From positions 1 through 18,540 of the forward strand of contig JAAMXP010003449.1 of assembly GCA_019693395.1 (NCBI GenBank): a stretch of DNA of 18,540 nucleotides. The letters run 5' to 3'. A program made the position numbers and the translations under genes. Positions 1 to 9,398 of this stretch are shown here, piece after piece. How positions within the stretch are numbered: the stretch's first letter is position 1; each line of letters begins with the position of its first letter. The notes under the pieces are model-generated. The model searched no databases. It saw nothing but the letters and a program-made list of their open reading frames with translations, and was not told the DNA's origin. The stretch is from Ettlia oleoabundans (lineage: Eukaryota > Chlorophyta > Chlorophyceae > Chlamydomonadales).

Positions 1-178
1 GTCCTGCAGAGTAGCCCCTTCAAGTGCAGTGGCAGCCAGCACACAGTGCATGCCACTCTGTGTGACATGAGTCAATTGCATTATCACTGTAAGAATGCAT
101 CACTATCGTATTCCAACCACCAAGGAGGATTTATGTCAATGAAGCGGATCCCATCGCTGTGCCCTTCTTCTCCTGCAG
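1..178 (+). other. Intron (3' part) of the P450 gene
   Basis: No coding similarity is visible here. The stretch ends in a pyrimidine-rich tract and a CAG acceptor (AG at 177-178), directly before the first recognisable P450 exon. It is read as the end of an intron whose 5' exon lies outside the window. Confidence 0.6.
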
Positions 179-3100
179 GACGGGCGCCGGGGCGAGCGGC
201 ACCTGAATGAGCTGCAGGCGCGCATGCGGGCGCTGCTGGCTGACATCAAGGCAAGGGGCCCACCCGCCGAGGATGACACCTCCATTGCCGCCCATCTCCT
301 GCGCCTGAGGGACCCAGACACAGGCAAGAATGGGGCCTAGCTGTTGAGTCATCATTTGGCGCCTAGTGTGGTGGGGTGAAGGCACTGGTTTAGGGCATAG
401 GGCCCCACTCGCTGGCAGCACTGACGCAAAGTGCCATGCTCAGCACGAGTGCCGCAAACGAGGTCCAAGGCAGGCTCGGGCAGGGAATGACCCTTTGCAC
501 CCTCGTCTAGGAGGAATGCTTTTGTCACAAGTCCCTCATCCAGCATCCCACTCCTGGTGCCGCGCCACTTATGCCGTGCTTGCTGCTCCCCTGCTCCCCA
601 GCCCTGCCCGATGATTTTCGAGCTCGCCATCAGCTGGATGGTTACATGCCGTTCCTGCCACTTCTACCGCTCTGCCGCCGCTCCTATTGCTCTTTGCCGC
701 TTATTTTGCGCCTTGCAGCCCAGCCCCTGACTTTTCCAGTTGCTGCTCCTGTGCTACCTTGCAGGCCAGCCCCTGAGTCTCCCATTTGCTGCTCGTCCAC
801 TCCCCTGCAGGCCAGCCCTCGGGTTTTATCTCTGCTGCCAACGTATTGTGCCTTGCAGCCCAGCCCCTGATTTTATCGGTTGCTGCTCTTTCATTTTACT
901 CCTGTGCAGGCCAGCCCCTGAGCGACGGGCGTCTGGCGGGAGAGATAGCGCTCATCTTCTTTGGGGGCTTTGAAACAAGCGGGCACACGCTCGGTTGGAC
1001 GCTGCTCCTGCTGGCACAACACCCAGAGGTGCAGGAGAAGGTGGGTGGCAGCTTGGCACCATTGTAGCTCTGCTGGTTGACATAATGGTGCTGTTCTGCG
1101 TTGGCAGGCTGGGGTAAAGGTAGGTGCGCTGTTTGTAAGGCTGCGCGGCTTGCAAGGAATGTCCGTGCGTGGCAGCCGGCTGCCTGGTGCAACAGGCTGG
1201 CCACCATCACAGTTGTGAGCAGTTGTGCAGCACCCAGACGGCTGAGACAGCGAGATGGGTGCAGGTGGCAGCACAGCAGGGTGTAGGGGAAGGGGGCTGC
1301 ATAACACACACCGGCATAGCAGTGAACATGGGGCAGCCAGACACGCTTTTTGGGTCACCTGCGACGCCGCCAGTGCCTGCACTGTGCATCAAGAGCTGCC
1401 ATTCCCCTTACCAATCCCGATCCCAGTTTGCCTTTGCTTCCACTGCGATTTCCGTCGTTGATAGTAATCTCCGCAACTTGTACTCCCGCCTATTCAGTCC
1501 TCCCCCTTCGCCCTTCCTCTCCATGTGCCCTCCCACGTATCCCCTCTGTTCCAAGATACCCTTCTTTCTTCCCAGCTGCTCATTCCGCTTCTCTCTTCCC
1601 GTCACATGCATGCAGGTCTGTGCTGAGCTGGATCAACACGACCTGCTGGTCACACCCTCCCGTCCCCACCCCAGACAGCTCGAGTACTCCGACCTATCTC
1701 GCCTCAAATATCTGGGAATGGTTGTCAAGGCAAGCCATGCTGCTTGGCATTGTTGTTGGCTCCATGCTGCACATCATCGTCGTTTTTGTCCTGTCTTCGT
1801 CGTTTTTTTCCCTTGTTTGTGCTCTCTTCTTATAACTCCCATAATATTATATGAGAAGCAAGTCTCATCATTTACTCTTTGCCTTAGCTTAACGTCGACT
1901 TGGCCCATTGCAGGAGTCAATGCGGCTTGTGCCTGTCACCGGCGGCACCATGAGGGTGTCTCCCGACAAGCCGCTGCAGCTGGGGGGCTACACCATCCCA
2001 GCTGGTGTGGAGATACTGCTGGCGGTGCACGGTGAGGAACTGCAAGGGAGCCACTGCTGTCACAAGGGGGACGTGTGGTTCATAACCTGCTTGCTTGCTC
2101 AGCTGGCTGGTCTGGGAATGAGTGCGGCAGGAAGGGGTGGGAGGGATGCGGCGGCAGGTTGTACCTGCAAGTGGCAGCATTCCCAGGCACCGCCCCTTTT
2201 CAGTGGCCCTTCGTCACGTCAACACACTCGCTGTGCACCACAATGTCTTCTCCCTTCCTGCCCTCTGTCAAGGAGTCTAGTTTTCGCACGCACCTAAGGT
2301 CGTCCGTTGCCCCAACCAACCATCTGCCCCGCCCGCAGCGAGCTCTACTGTGCTTCTCAACCCGCCCTTTTGCCTCTGCACCACCAAGCAGGCCTCTTGA
2401 ACTGCGAGCAATACTGGGACCGCCCCTCAGAGTTTTTGCCTGAGCGCTGGGCGGACCCTCAGGCAGAATACTGGTGAGGGGGTGCAGGCTGGGGCTGGGG
2501 TGGCGGCGCGAGGGGTATCTGGGCAGAGTGCTGTGCTGGTGGAGGCTGTTCAAGTAGTCATGGAGGTGTTGAGGGTTGGGGTTCCAGGCAGTGCATGCTG
2601 AGTTTGTATTGGTTGGTGGAAGACTTTGGAGTCAAGCTAGGCCAGGGGCAGCGTCGACCAGTGTGAGGAAGGCAGTGGCAGCGTCAACCAGCGGTGCAGC
2701 ACCCATGCTGCCCGGCAAACAGCTCACTCACCTTGCTTCTTATCAATTCCTGTTCGGATGATGCAGGCTGGGCAGCAAATCAAGCGGCAGCGGCAAGGGG
2801 GGGGCGCATGGCAGTGATGCGGTTTCCTCAGGAGCGGCAGCAAGCTTTCAACTGGTGGAAGATGAAGAGGCACTGCGGGCGAGGGCACGCTGCAACCATG
2901 ATGGCTGATTTGTCGGCCTGCTGAGTTAGGCATCCTAGTCGGCCGGCACAGTGAAAGTGTGCATGCAATTTATACGTCGTTATTCAGGCCAGCAGCACAA
3001 CCATCACTGCCTCCTGCCTGCCTGCAAACATTACCCGTGTGCTCGGCAGTCAGGCAGCTCAACTCACGGGCTCATTCTGTGTGTCTTGATGCCACCCAAG

Positions 3101-3527
3101 CACGCAGGTGGACTCAGCAAAGCCACCCAAGCGCTTCCTTCCCTTCAGCGCCGGACAGCGCAACTGCATTGGCCAGAACCTGGCAAAGATGAACATGCAT
3201 GCCACTCTGGCGGTACTGCTGTCCCGCTTCTCCTTCCAGCTGCCACCAGACGTGGGGCCATAAGCAATGCCAGCCGCTGCCCTGTGCATGCGCGTGTGCA
3301 GCGCTCGCTGGAAGCAAGCTAATAGCAGTAGGGCACGCCTCTGTTCGGCAGCGAGGGTGGGCCACCCGTCCCATGATGTCAACTTCCACTACCTAGTTGC
3401 TCCTGGCTTGCAGTTGATGGGGCCAGGGGCGGTGTGGGCGCTGCACGCCAATCGTGTGACCATGCAGCCCAAGGACGGCCTGCCTATGCGCTGCATCCCA
3501 CGGGAGGGCACTAAGTTGACGACATGA
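179..3527 (+). CDS. Cytochrome P450 monooxygenase, C-terminal part (5' end outside window)
   Basis: A haem-thiolate monooxygenase, usually ER- or plastid-membrane bound, that inserts one oxygen atom from O2 using electrons from a reductase; the substrate cannot be told. Inferred exons: 179-323, 910-1040, 1616-1729, 1914-2031, 2392-2473, 2767-2854, 3108-3251, 3414-3527. They total 936 bases and stay in one frame. Visible P450 landmarks in order: I-helix oxygen-binding motif FFGGFETSGHT (exon 2), K-helix ESMR giving the ExxR pair (exon 4), PERW (exon 5), and the haem-ligand loop FLPFSAGQRNCIG with its Cys (exon 7). The C-terminus ends in a normal beta-sheet tail and TGA. About 200 N-terminal residues, including any membrane anchor, are missing to the left. 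The introns after 323 and 1729 use GC donors. The 3' end of exon 2767-2854 is the weakest call: its donor is poor, and the exon adds a Gly/Ser/Ala-rich loop before the haem motif. I cannot assign a CYP family. Confidence 0.95.
324..325 (+). other. GC-type 5' splice donor, P450 intron
   Basis: The context ACAG|GCAAGA matches the AG|GCAAG form typical of GC-AG introns. Phase 1 at this donor joins correctly to the acceptor at 908-909, giving an in-frame Gly-Gln junction just ahead of the I helix. Confidence 0.75.
715..914 (+). repeat. Five tandem copies of a 3' splice-site segment
   Basis: The motif GCAGsCCAGCCCyTGA recurs with its AG ending at 718, 764, 810, 858 and 909, a period of 46-51 bases. 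Each copy is preceded by a pyrimidine-rich TGCTGCT-like tract. The last copy is the inferred acceptor, since only it is followed by the conserved I-helix exon. The upstream copies look like duplicated acceptor plus exon-start sequence now inside the intron. Confidence 0.85.
1730..1731 (+). other. GC-type 5' splice donor, P450 intron
   Basis: The context TCAAG|GCAAGC follows ...KYLGMVVK. Phase 0 joins to the acceptor at 1912-1913 and continues directly into ESMRL, the K-helix motif, so the position is fixed by conserved protein sequence on both sides. Confidence 0.8.
2647..2690 (+). repeat. 30-bp imperfect tandem duplication in a P450 intron
   Basis: GGCAGCGTCGACCAG and GGCAGCGTCAACCAG start 30 bases apart, with related sequence between them (AGGCAGTGGCAGC). 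It lies inside the intron between exons 5 and 6. Confidence 0.6.
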
Positions 3528-3750
3528 TCAGAGCAGATGCAGTACTGAAAGGGTTGTTTGGAAAAAAAAACAGCTTGAACAATGGCTGTAGCTGCAGGCC
3601 GCTGGCCGGCTGCTGCAGCTTGGTCTGCGGGGGCGAGTCGCCTGGTGTAAGTCGTTTCCTGCTATCCTGCCACGGAGAGCTGTGAGCTTGCTTTCGTCCA
3701 ACTATACTATGCCATCACTGAGGCTCGGTATCATGTGCTCATACAGACTG

Positions 3751-3755
3751 TGTAA
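3751..3755 (+). terminator. Candidate poly(A) signal TGTAA for the P450 gene
   Basis: TGTAA is the usual chlorophyte polyadenylation signal. This copy is 224 bases past the P450 stop. A second TGTAA at 3646-3650 is an alternative, giving a shorter 3' UTR. Confidence 0.45.
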
Positions 3756-4436
3756 TTAGTATTGCGGTCAATGCAAATGCCAAAACGAGGTGGCAGCTGA
3801 CCCCAGTAATAGGGAAGGGAAGAGGTAACTGAGACTGTGTAGCATAGCTGTAGCTAGCTGGCTATTGCCAGAACATATCTCATGCAGCAATAGCAGGCTG
3901 CCGACACTCCGCGGCGCCACTGCTACTGGCGTCGCAGCAATGTCTCAAAGCGGGACCAGTTGACCGAAGTGAAGCGGTTCCTGCTGGCAGTCCGAAGCTA
4001 GCCACAGGCGCAGCAGGCGGGCCCGAATGATAGGGGGAAGAATCCCGCCGTTAACGTTAGGCTATGCTGAGCTGTGCTAAAAAATGCCGATTTAAGGTTG
4101 AAGGTATTAAAAGGGAACATCCGCAACCACAGCGAGCCTGAAGCAAGACTTGGCTCACCGTATGTGCATGGGCACACGCTTATATCCGATTATAATCCGG
4201 CAATGGGACACTGACGTGGCGTCACACATGGGATGCTGACCTGGCAAGCCACGTTGGCGAGCACCTGGGGATCGGCAGGTGTCAGGCGAAACTTGGAAAG
4301 CATCATAAAATGGCAAAGTGTGGTGACCATAAAAGGCAGCGCTCCAAGGCATACACAGAGTCTTAGTATCAACGGAATGACGGTACCAGGTGCAGTACAA
4401 TACATTTAGGCGGTGCACACTGCATGCATATATTAG

Positions 4437-4441
4437 TTACA
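4437..4441 (-). terminator. Candidate poly(A) signal TGTAA for NAMPT
   Basis: Read on the minus strand this is TGTAA, about 50 bases after the NAMPT stop codon at 4492-4494. It would give an unusually short 3' UTR; I found no other copy on this strand in the intergenic region. Confidence 0.45.
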
Positions 4442-4491
4442 TACCCAGTTTCAATCACAGTTCATACATATAGCGGACACTATGATACCAA

Positions 4492-7400
4492 CTAGTACAG
4501 CACCTGTCCTTGAACGCCTAGCCGTGCTGCCACCGCTGCACGCTTCTCGCGCAGCGGTGCAGCCAGCACATCCGCAGTGCGAGGCAGCGCAGCCCACTCA
4601 CGCTCCACCCGCTGGCGCAGCTCATCAAAGCTCTCCCACTACAACAAGCAGAAGTTTGGCAACCAGCGCAGGCAGGCAGCAGACACTGAGGCAAAGTGTC
4701 TGCAAAAAAATGAAACAAACTTTGGCTACAGCTGCACCGAAGGACGGGGGTGTGCTGTGCTGGGTCCGCCCTGGCGATAACCCTGCTCAGCCATGCCACC
4801 AACAGCCACCACCAGGCGGCCAATAGCAGCTGCATCCTTTACCTGCACATCTATGGGCCCTTTGTCGTAGATGACTTGCAGCATGTTGTCGGTTGGTGCC
4901 ACCATGTCCGCCGGGAACACTGTGGGCACACCCTCGACCTGTGGCGGCAGGGGTGCAGACACAACATAAAAACAATACAACATAGTAATGCATCGTGCTG
5001 ATGCCCTGCAGGCCTCAAGCGATGTCACAATCAACAAAACAAGGCAAGCAATGCGAGTCACCATTAACGAGTTTGCACAAGGGCAAGCCAGCTGCAACCG
5101 CCGACCGCCCTTCATTCCAGGTGGGAAAGGGCGGCGAACACGCACAAAGCTCTCACCCGCTTGACTGCCAGCACGCCTGGCAGGGATCCCTTCTCGGGTC
5201 CTGTCTTGGGTGCCTTAAGGACATCAACAGCTGCAGGCAGGGCAACGATTCATCGTTGCCAACCCATGCATGATAACGCTTACCCAAGCACTGTAGATGG
5301 CCCCGAATACATAGGTGCACCAGGCTGGCAGGCAAAAAAGCCAGTATGAAGCAAGGACCATTGCCACATTCCTCCCTCGCGGCAACCTGCCTGTGCCATC
5401 TTCATACACGATGTGCGACAGCTTGGTGGCTAGGCTGAGCGTGTCGCGGTTGACGCGCTGCAACAGCCCACCGCCCATGCCAAATGCGGCTGCCTGCGCG
5501 GCACCAAGAAACAAACAGCAGAAGCTGGCTGCGGCAGGTGAGTTGACCAGGCCACGAATGCGCTTTAGTCACGTTTGACAGATGAAGGTGCTATGAGACA
5601 GGCTCAGAACCAGCAACAGCACAGAGACCAAAACGCGAGTCACCATTGACTTCACAACAAGCATCTAATGTTGCCGCTGTGCTACCGCAACTGGTGTCAT
5701 AAGTGTCGTCACCCACCTCAGCACTGTATCCGGCTTCCAATACAGCAGCCAGAATTTCACGAATGTTGTGGTAGTTGATCCCATCACCCTGCAGCAAGCC
5801 TCAGCACACCTTGCACCGCACGCCTCAGCATGCGGAGGACGGTGCACAGGGTGCAAAGCAGCATACCGCAGCGGATGTTAATGGGCAAGGGGTCAGAGAC
5901 AGGAGGAACAGCCGGTTGTTTGGCAATCAGCCAGGCACCGGAATGCAGGTCATGAGCGTTGCTTGCTCATGTTTGCAAGGCGTTCTTTGAAAGCGGTGGG
6001 TATCAGGCTGTGACCCTCACCTGGATGACACCCACGCCTTTTGGCACCTTGAACCCCTTGCCGTTCACTGTCGCTCCAAAAGCGCGCTCCGCACCCCGCA
6101 GCCCCGCCAGCACAGCCTCAGTTGGGTCGCCTGAAAACTCAAAATAGGAAGTGCAGAACGGCAAAAAGATCGAGGCCGGCTGTTCGCCTAGAGTTTGACA
6201 CAACCAGGTGTCAGCGGCAGCATATGTATTACAGGAGAGCGTCAAGAAAAGCAACAATCACTGTCAGCATGCATCTACAGGCGGATGTTTGTTCGACCAT
6301 GCAGACTGAAACCAGGTGACAGTTTGATTGTGCTGGGTGCCATGGGGTACTAAGACATCATCTGCACGCTGCACGCCTGCCATGCTGCGCTCCTGAGCAG
6401 CCCACCTGAGTCAGGCCGCAGCACCCAGAACCCTCCCTTTTCATTCTTTTCCGCAGCCACTGCTGGCACTACCTCGTCCAACGCCTGCAGCCAGCCATTC
6501 AGCCCCCCAATACATCAGCAGGAAAGGCTCAGCTGATCATCAGGTGGTGCGTGGCAGCTACTGCTGCTGGCCAGCCCTGGCAGGGACACGTAGTCGGCAT
6601 AAGTGGATGCACCAACCAAAAATAAACAACTAAGCCAACACAGAACATATACAAGCCTCCTAGGAAGTAAGCCACCTTCAGCGGCTAGTGACCCTACACC
6701 CAAACGCCTGAACACCTTTCCTTGACTCCCAAGAAATCATTCCAAGCACTTACCCGCTGGTAATCATAGCTGTCCATCACTGTGGCAAACAAGCCGCTGC
6801 CAAAGTGGGAGATCATGTTGGAGATCGCGGCGCGCTCTGCAGTTGAAAGGAAGAAATTAAATACACCAACGCAGGCATAGGAATGTTGGCGGGCGCCACT
6901 TGCTCCCACCCAGACCACCCATCAGCCTACTTGTTTTGTAAATCTGCCCTCTTTCCCATTGTTTGTATTAGCCAGCAACAACTTGCAAGTCAGACAACAC
7001 AACAACCCACAACCCCACTCACCTGACGGCCAGCTGGTCATGACACTGTGCTCTGTGGCGGGAATGCTCTGTCCCACCGGCTTGCCACCATTCAACGCAA
7101 ATTGCGCGTAGTAGGCCGCCGATAGCGTGTCTGGAAGTACATGCATTTAACCCATCAAAAAGTGCAGGTGTGAGGTTGGACGGCACAAACCGCAGAAAGC
7201 ACGCAACACATGCCCAGCACAACAGGGTTGTGGGTGGCTCCAATGGCAGGCTATTGCAGAGAGCAGCTTGCTGCTGTGAAGCATTGCGTTGCTAGAATGG
7301 CTCGCTCAGCCTTATCGCTCACCTGTACCATTGAAATTCAGCAGGTGGGCCAAGCCACCCAGCACACTCTGTTCAACGCACGTGCATCCCCTGCAAACAG

Positions 7401-9099
7401 AGCAGGCTGGTAAAAAAACTTCACTAAACTGGAAGGTTCAGCACCTGAGCCAGCAAAGCATGCTGCAGTCCACTGCATGAGCACAACAGGCAGCTAGACA
7501 CACATGGCGGCTGCGGGTTTCACTGAGGGCAGACACACGGGGCACCTTTGGCTGTTGCCCACCTGAATCCAAAGTCATGTAGGCGGCTGTTGAGCAAGGG
7601 GTTGGCCCTGCCGCCATCCACGCTGCGGTCAAAGGCCTCTGCAATCAGCTCTTTGCATCTCCGGCTGCACAGCAGTACAGTACAGGTGGACACTGAGCAG
7701 CGGGGCGGCGTTGTTTTGACGAGCACACAGGCAACCTGTCCAGCTACTGAGATCGTGACACTCCTTCTCTACAAACCCATGGGCCAAGGCAGCATATACT
7801 ACACCACACAAATTGCCAACCTGGCGTCATTGCAGATCTTCCGATGAGGTGCACTCAATTGCAGCCACGCACCTTAACGTGGCCACAGTGGTGGGGTACC
7901 AAACTTGCGTCAGCAGCGTCTCCAAGTAGGTGCAAAGCGGGGCGTAGGGAGCCTCCGCTGTGATTTGAAACACAGGCACGTGGGCATGCATGCAGGTGCC
8001 CTCAAGCAGGGCTTCCAGCTTCACGGGCATGTAACCTGAAAGGGGTGTGGGGACAGCGGTACGAGTGCCATATGAGACAGGGACGGCTGTGTGCTGCAAA
8101 CAGCGATGCCAGCAACGTTTCAGTGTAGCCACCAGCATATGTGCACAATGCCCAAGGGCAGCCAAAAGTTCGTCTGCAAGGCAATCCCCATGTCTGGCAC
8201 CAAGCCAGCCAGCCAGAACCCCCAGCATCCAGCCCCCACCATCGTTCTCTGCGATAAACTTCAGGAAGAGCTCTCTTGGGTAAGGGAATGTGGTGTAGCC
8301 AGGAGCCATGTGCCCTGCAAAGAAGCGATCTGCCATCTCCAAATCCTGTGGCAAAGAAACATGAGGCCAGTACTTCTCGCTTGAAGCGGGTAAGTGGCAC
8401 TACATATAGTGGTGGCAGGGCAGCGCAGGCAGGCCCCCAAACAAGGCAGGTTTGCAGCACCCGCAAGTGCGAGAAAGTCCTTGCACAGCACCTAACAGCA
8501 CGGTATCAACTATTGCCCTATTGTATGCCATGCCAACCAGTCACGGGTAGCAACCACCCCCCGCCCATGCTGCATGGAACCTTGCACACACAGCAGCCAG
8601 CCTACCTGCAGGGTCCAGCGCCGTGCCACAAAGTTGTCCAGGATGTACCGAATTCCAAAGGACACCAGGCGCGTGTCCTCTCGATCCTTGTTATACCCCT
8701 GGCGGAATTCGCCATACTGCAGGTCAGCAGTACAGGGCAGTGTGAAGAGGCTGGTTACTAGTGCCATGCAAAAGCGGAACTCACAGCAGCGTGCCAAGCA
8801 CAGGACAGGCTGTTGAGGCACAGGAAACTCACCGCAACCATCTTGGTGCTGGAGGGATACTGTAAGTAGTGAGTGGTCTTGTAGCTGTCGGTCAGGACGG
8901 CAATGGGAAGGTAGCTGCTGAGCAGTTGCGGCAACGCAGCAGTGGCAGCGGCGGGAGCGCTGGCCTGCGCCCTGGCCGGCGTGGGCTGCTGCGGGCGCAT
9001 CTTGCGAACGGGCGGTGACCGGTGAAATGTGCCGGACTTGTTCCTGTGGTTGGCTAGGCTGCGTGGCAAGCTCGGTTCCGGACTTGGCCTCGTGCGCAT
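4492..9099 (-). CDS. NAMPT: Nicotinamide phosphoribosyltransferase, 15 exons, 562 aa
   Basis: Makes nicotinamide mononucleotide from nicotinamide and PRPP, the committed step of one-step NAD salvage. Exons in transcript order: 9099-8833, 8716-8606, 8345-8240, 8035-7873, 7664-7563, 7390-7323, 7130-7023, 6836-6754, 6484-6406, 6130-6021, 5788-5717, 5493-5391, 5230-5157, 4938-4843, 4638-4492; all phases agree. Family residues kept: TDSYKTTHY (Tyr73, human Tyr18), HDFGFRG (Phe247/Arg250), IPATEHS with the phosphorylated His300 (human His247), DSYDY (Asp333), LRPDSG (Arg359/Asp361), QGDG (Asp401) and FGMGGGLLQ (428-435). Human NAMPT has 491 aa. The extra length is mainly about 55 N-terminal residues rich in Arg, Ser, Pro and Ala with one acidic residue, resembling an organelle presequence. 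Met34 is an alternative start that would shorten it. The intron after 5391 has a GC donor. Head-to-head with GGH. Confidence 0.96.
5389..5390 (-). other. GC-type 5' splice donor, NAMPT intron 12
   Basis: The minus-strand context is GCACAG|GCAGGT. The nearby GT at CAG|GTTGCC would shift phase and meet a stop at once. The GC site instead gives VYEDGT-AVDVLKAPKTG, matching the conserved family segment, so frame and homology both require it. Confidence 0.85.
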
Positions 9100-9398
9100 A
9101 CCCTGTTGCAGTGAGCGATCAACAACCTGCTGTCCCTCGTAAGGGCTACGTAATGCTTGTATTTGCAGAAATGGTACGCAAACGACTCTTCTGTGTCACG
9201 ACATGAGACTCCAGCCTGGCAAGCGCAGCACATTCTCTGCAAGTTCTCAAGCCGGACGGTTCCGTGATCGTCTGCTTGCATCCAAAGCCGGCCGTCGCAG
9301 AAGGTCCGCACTGCTTAGCGGGCTCTTGTTTTTGTGCACTGCGTTTGGCTTTGCGGGGCTGTTGCAAGGAAATAGAGTCATCGGGCACTGGAATTAGT
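9100..9398. promoter_or_regulatory. Probable bidirectional promoter region, NAMPT / GGH
   Basis: The 299 bases between the divergent NAMPT and GGH start codons must hold both 5' UTRs and core promoters unless an upstream non-coding exon exists. I see no clear TATA box or other named element. The call rests on gene arrangement only. Confidence 0.4.

Larger units (their letters stand above)
3528..4491. other. Convergent intergenic region between the P450 and NAMPT stop codons
   Basis: It holds the 3' untranslated region of the P450 gene (to about 3770 if the TGTAA at 3751 is used) and a very short one for NAMPT. The middle, about 3770-4430, has no convincing reading frame, tRNA or snRNA. It contains a short near-palindrome, TGACGTGGCGTCA, at about 4212-4224. 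I see nothing else I can name. Confidence 0.5.

Noticed and set aside
1169..2035. A 288-codon open frame on the + strand
   Set aside because: Only 1616-1729 is P450-like in this frame. The rest is intron read-through of low-complexity sequence, and the next true exon is in a different frame.
5050..5650. GCGAGTCACCATT occurring at about 5053 and 5634 in NAMPT introns
   Set aside because: Only 13 exact bases with no extended similarity; probably chance.
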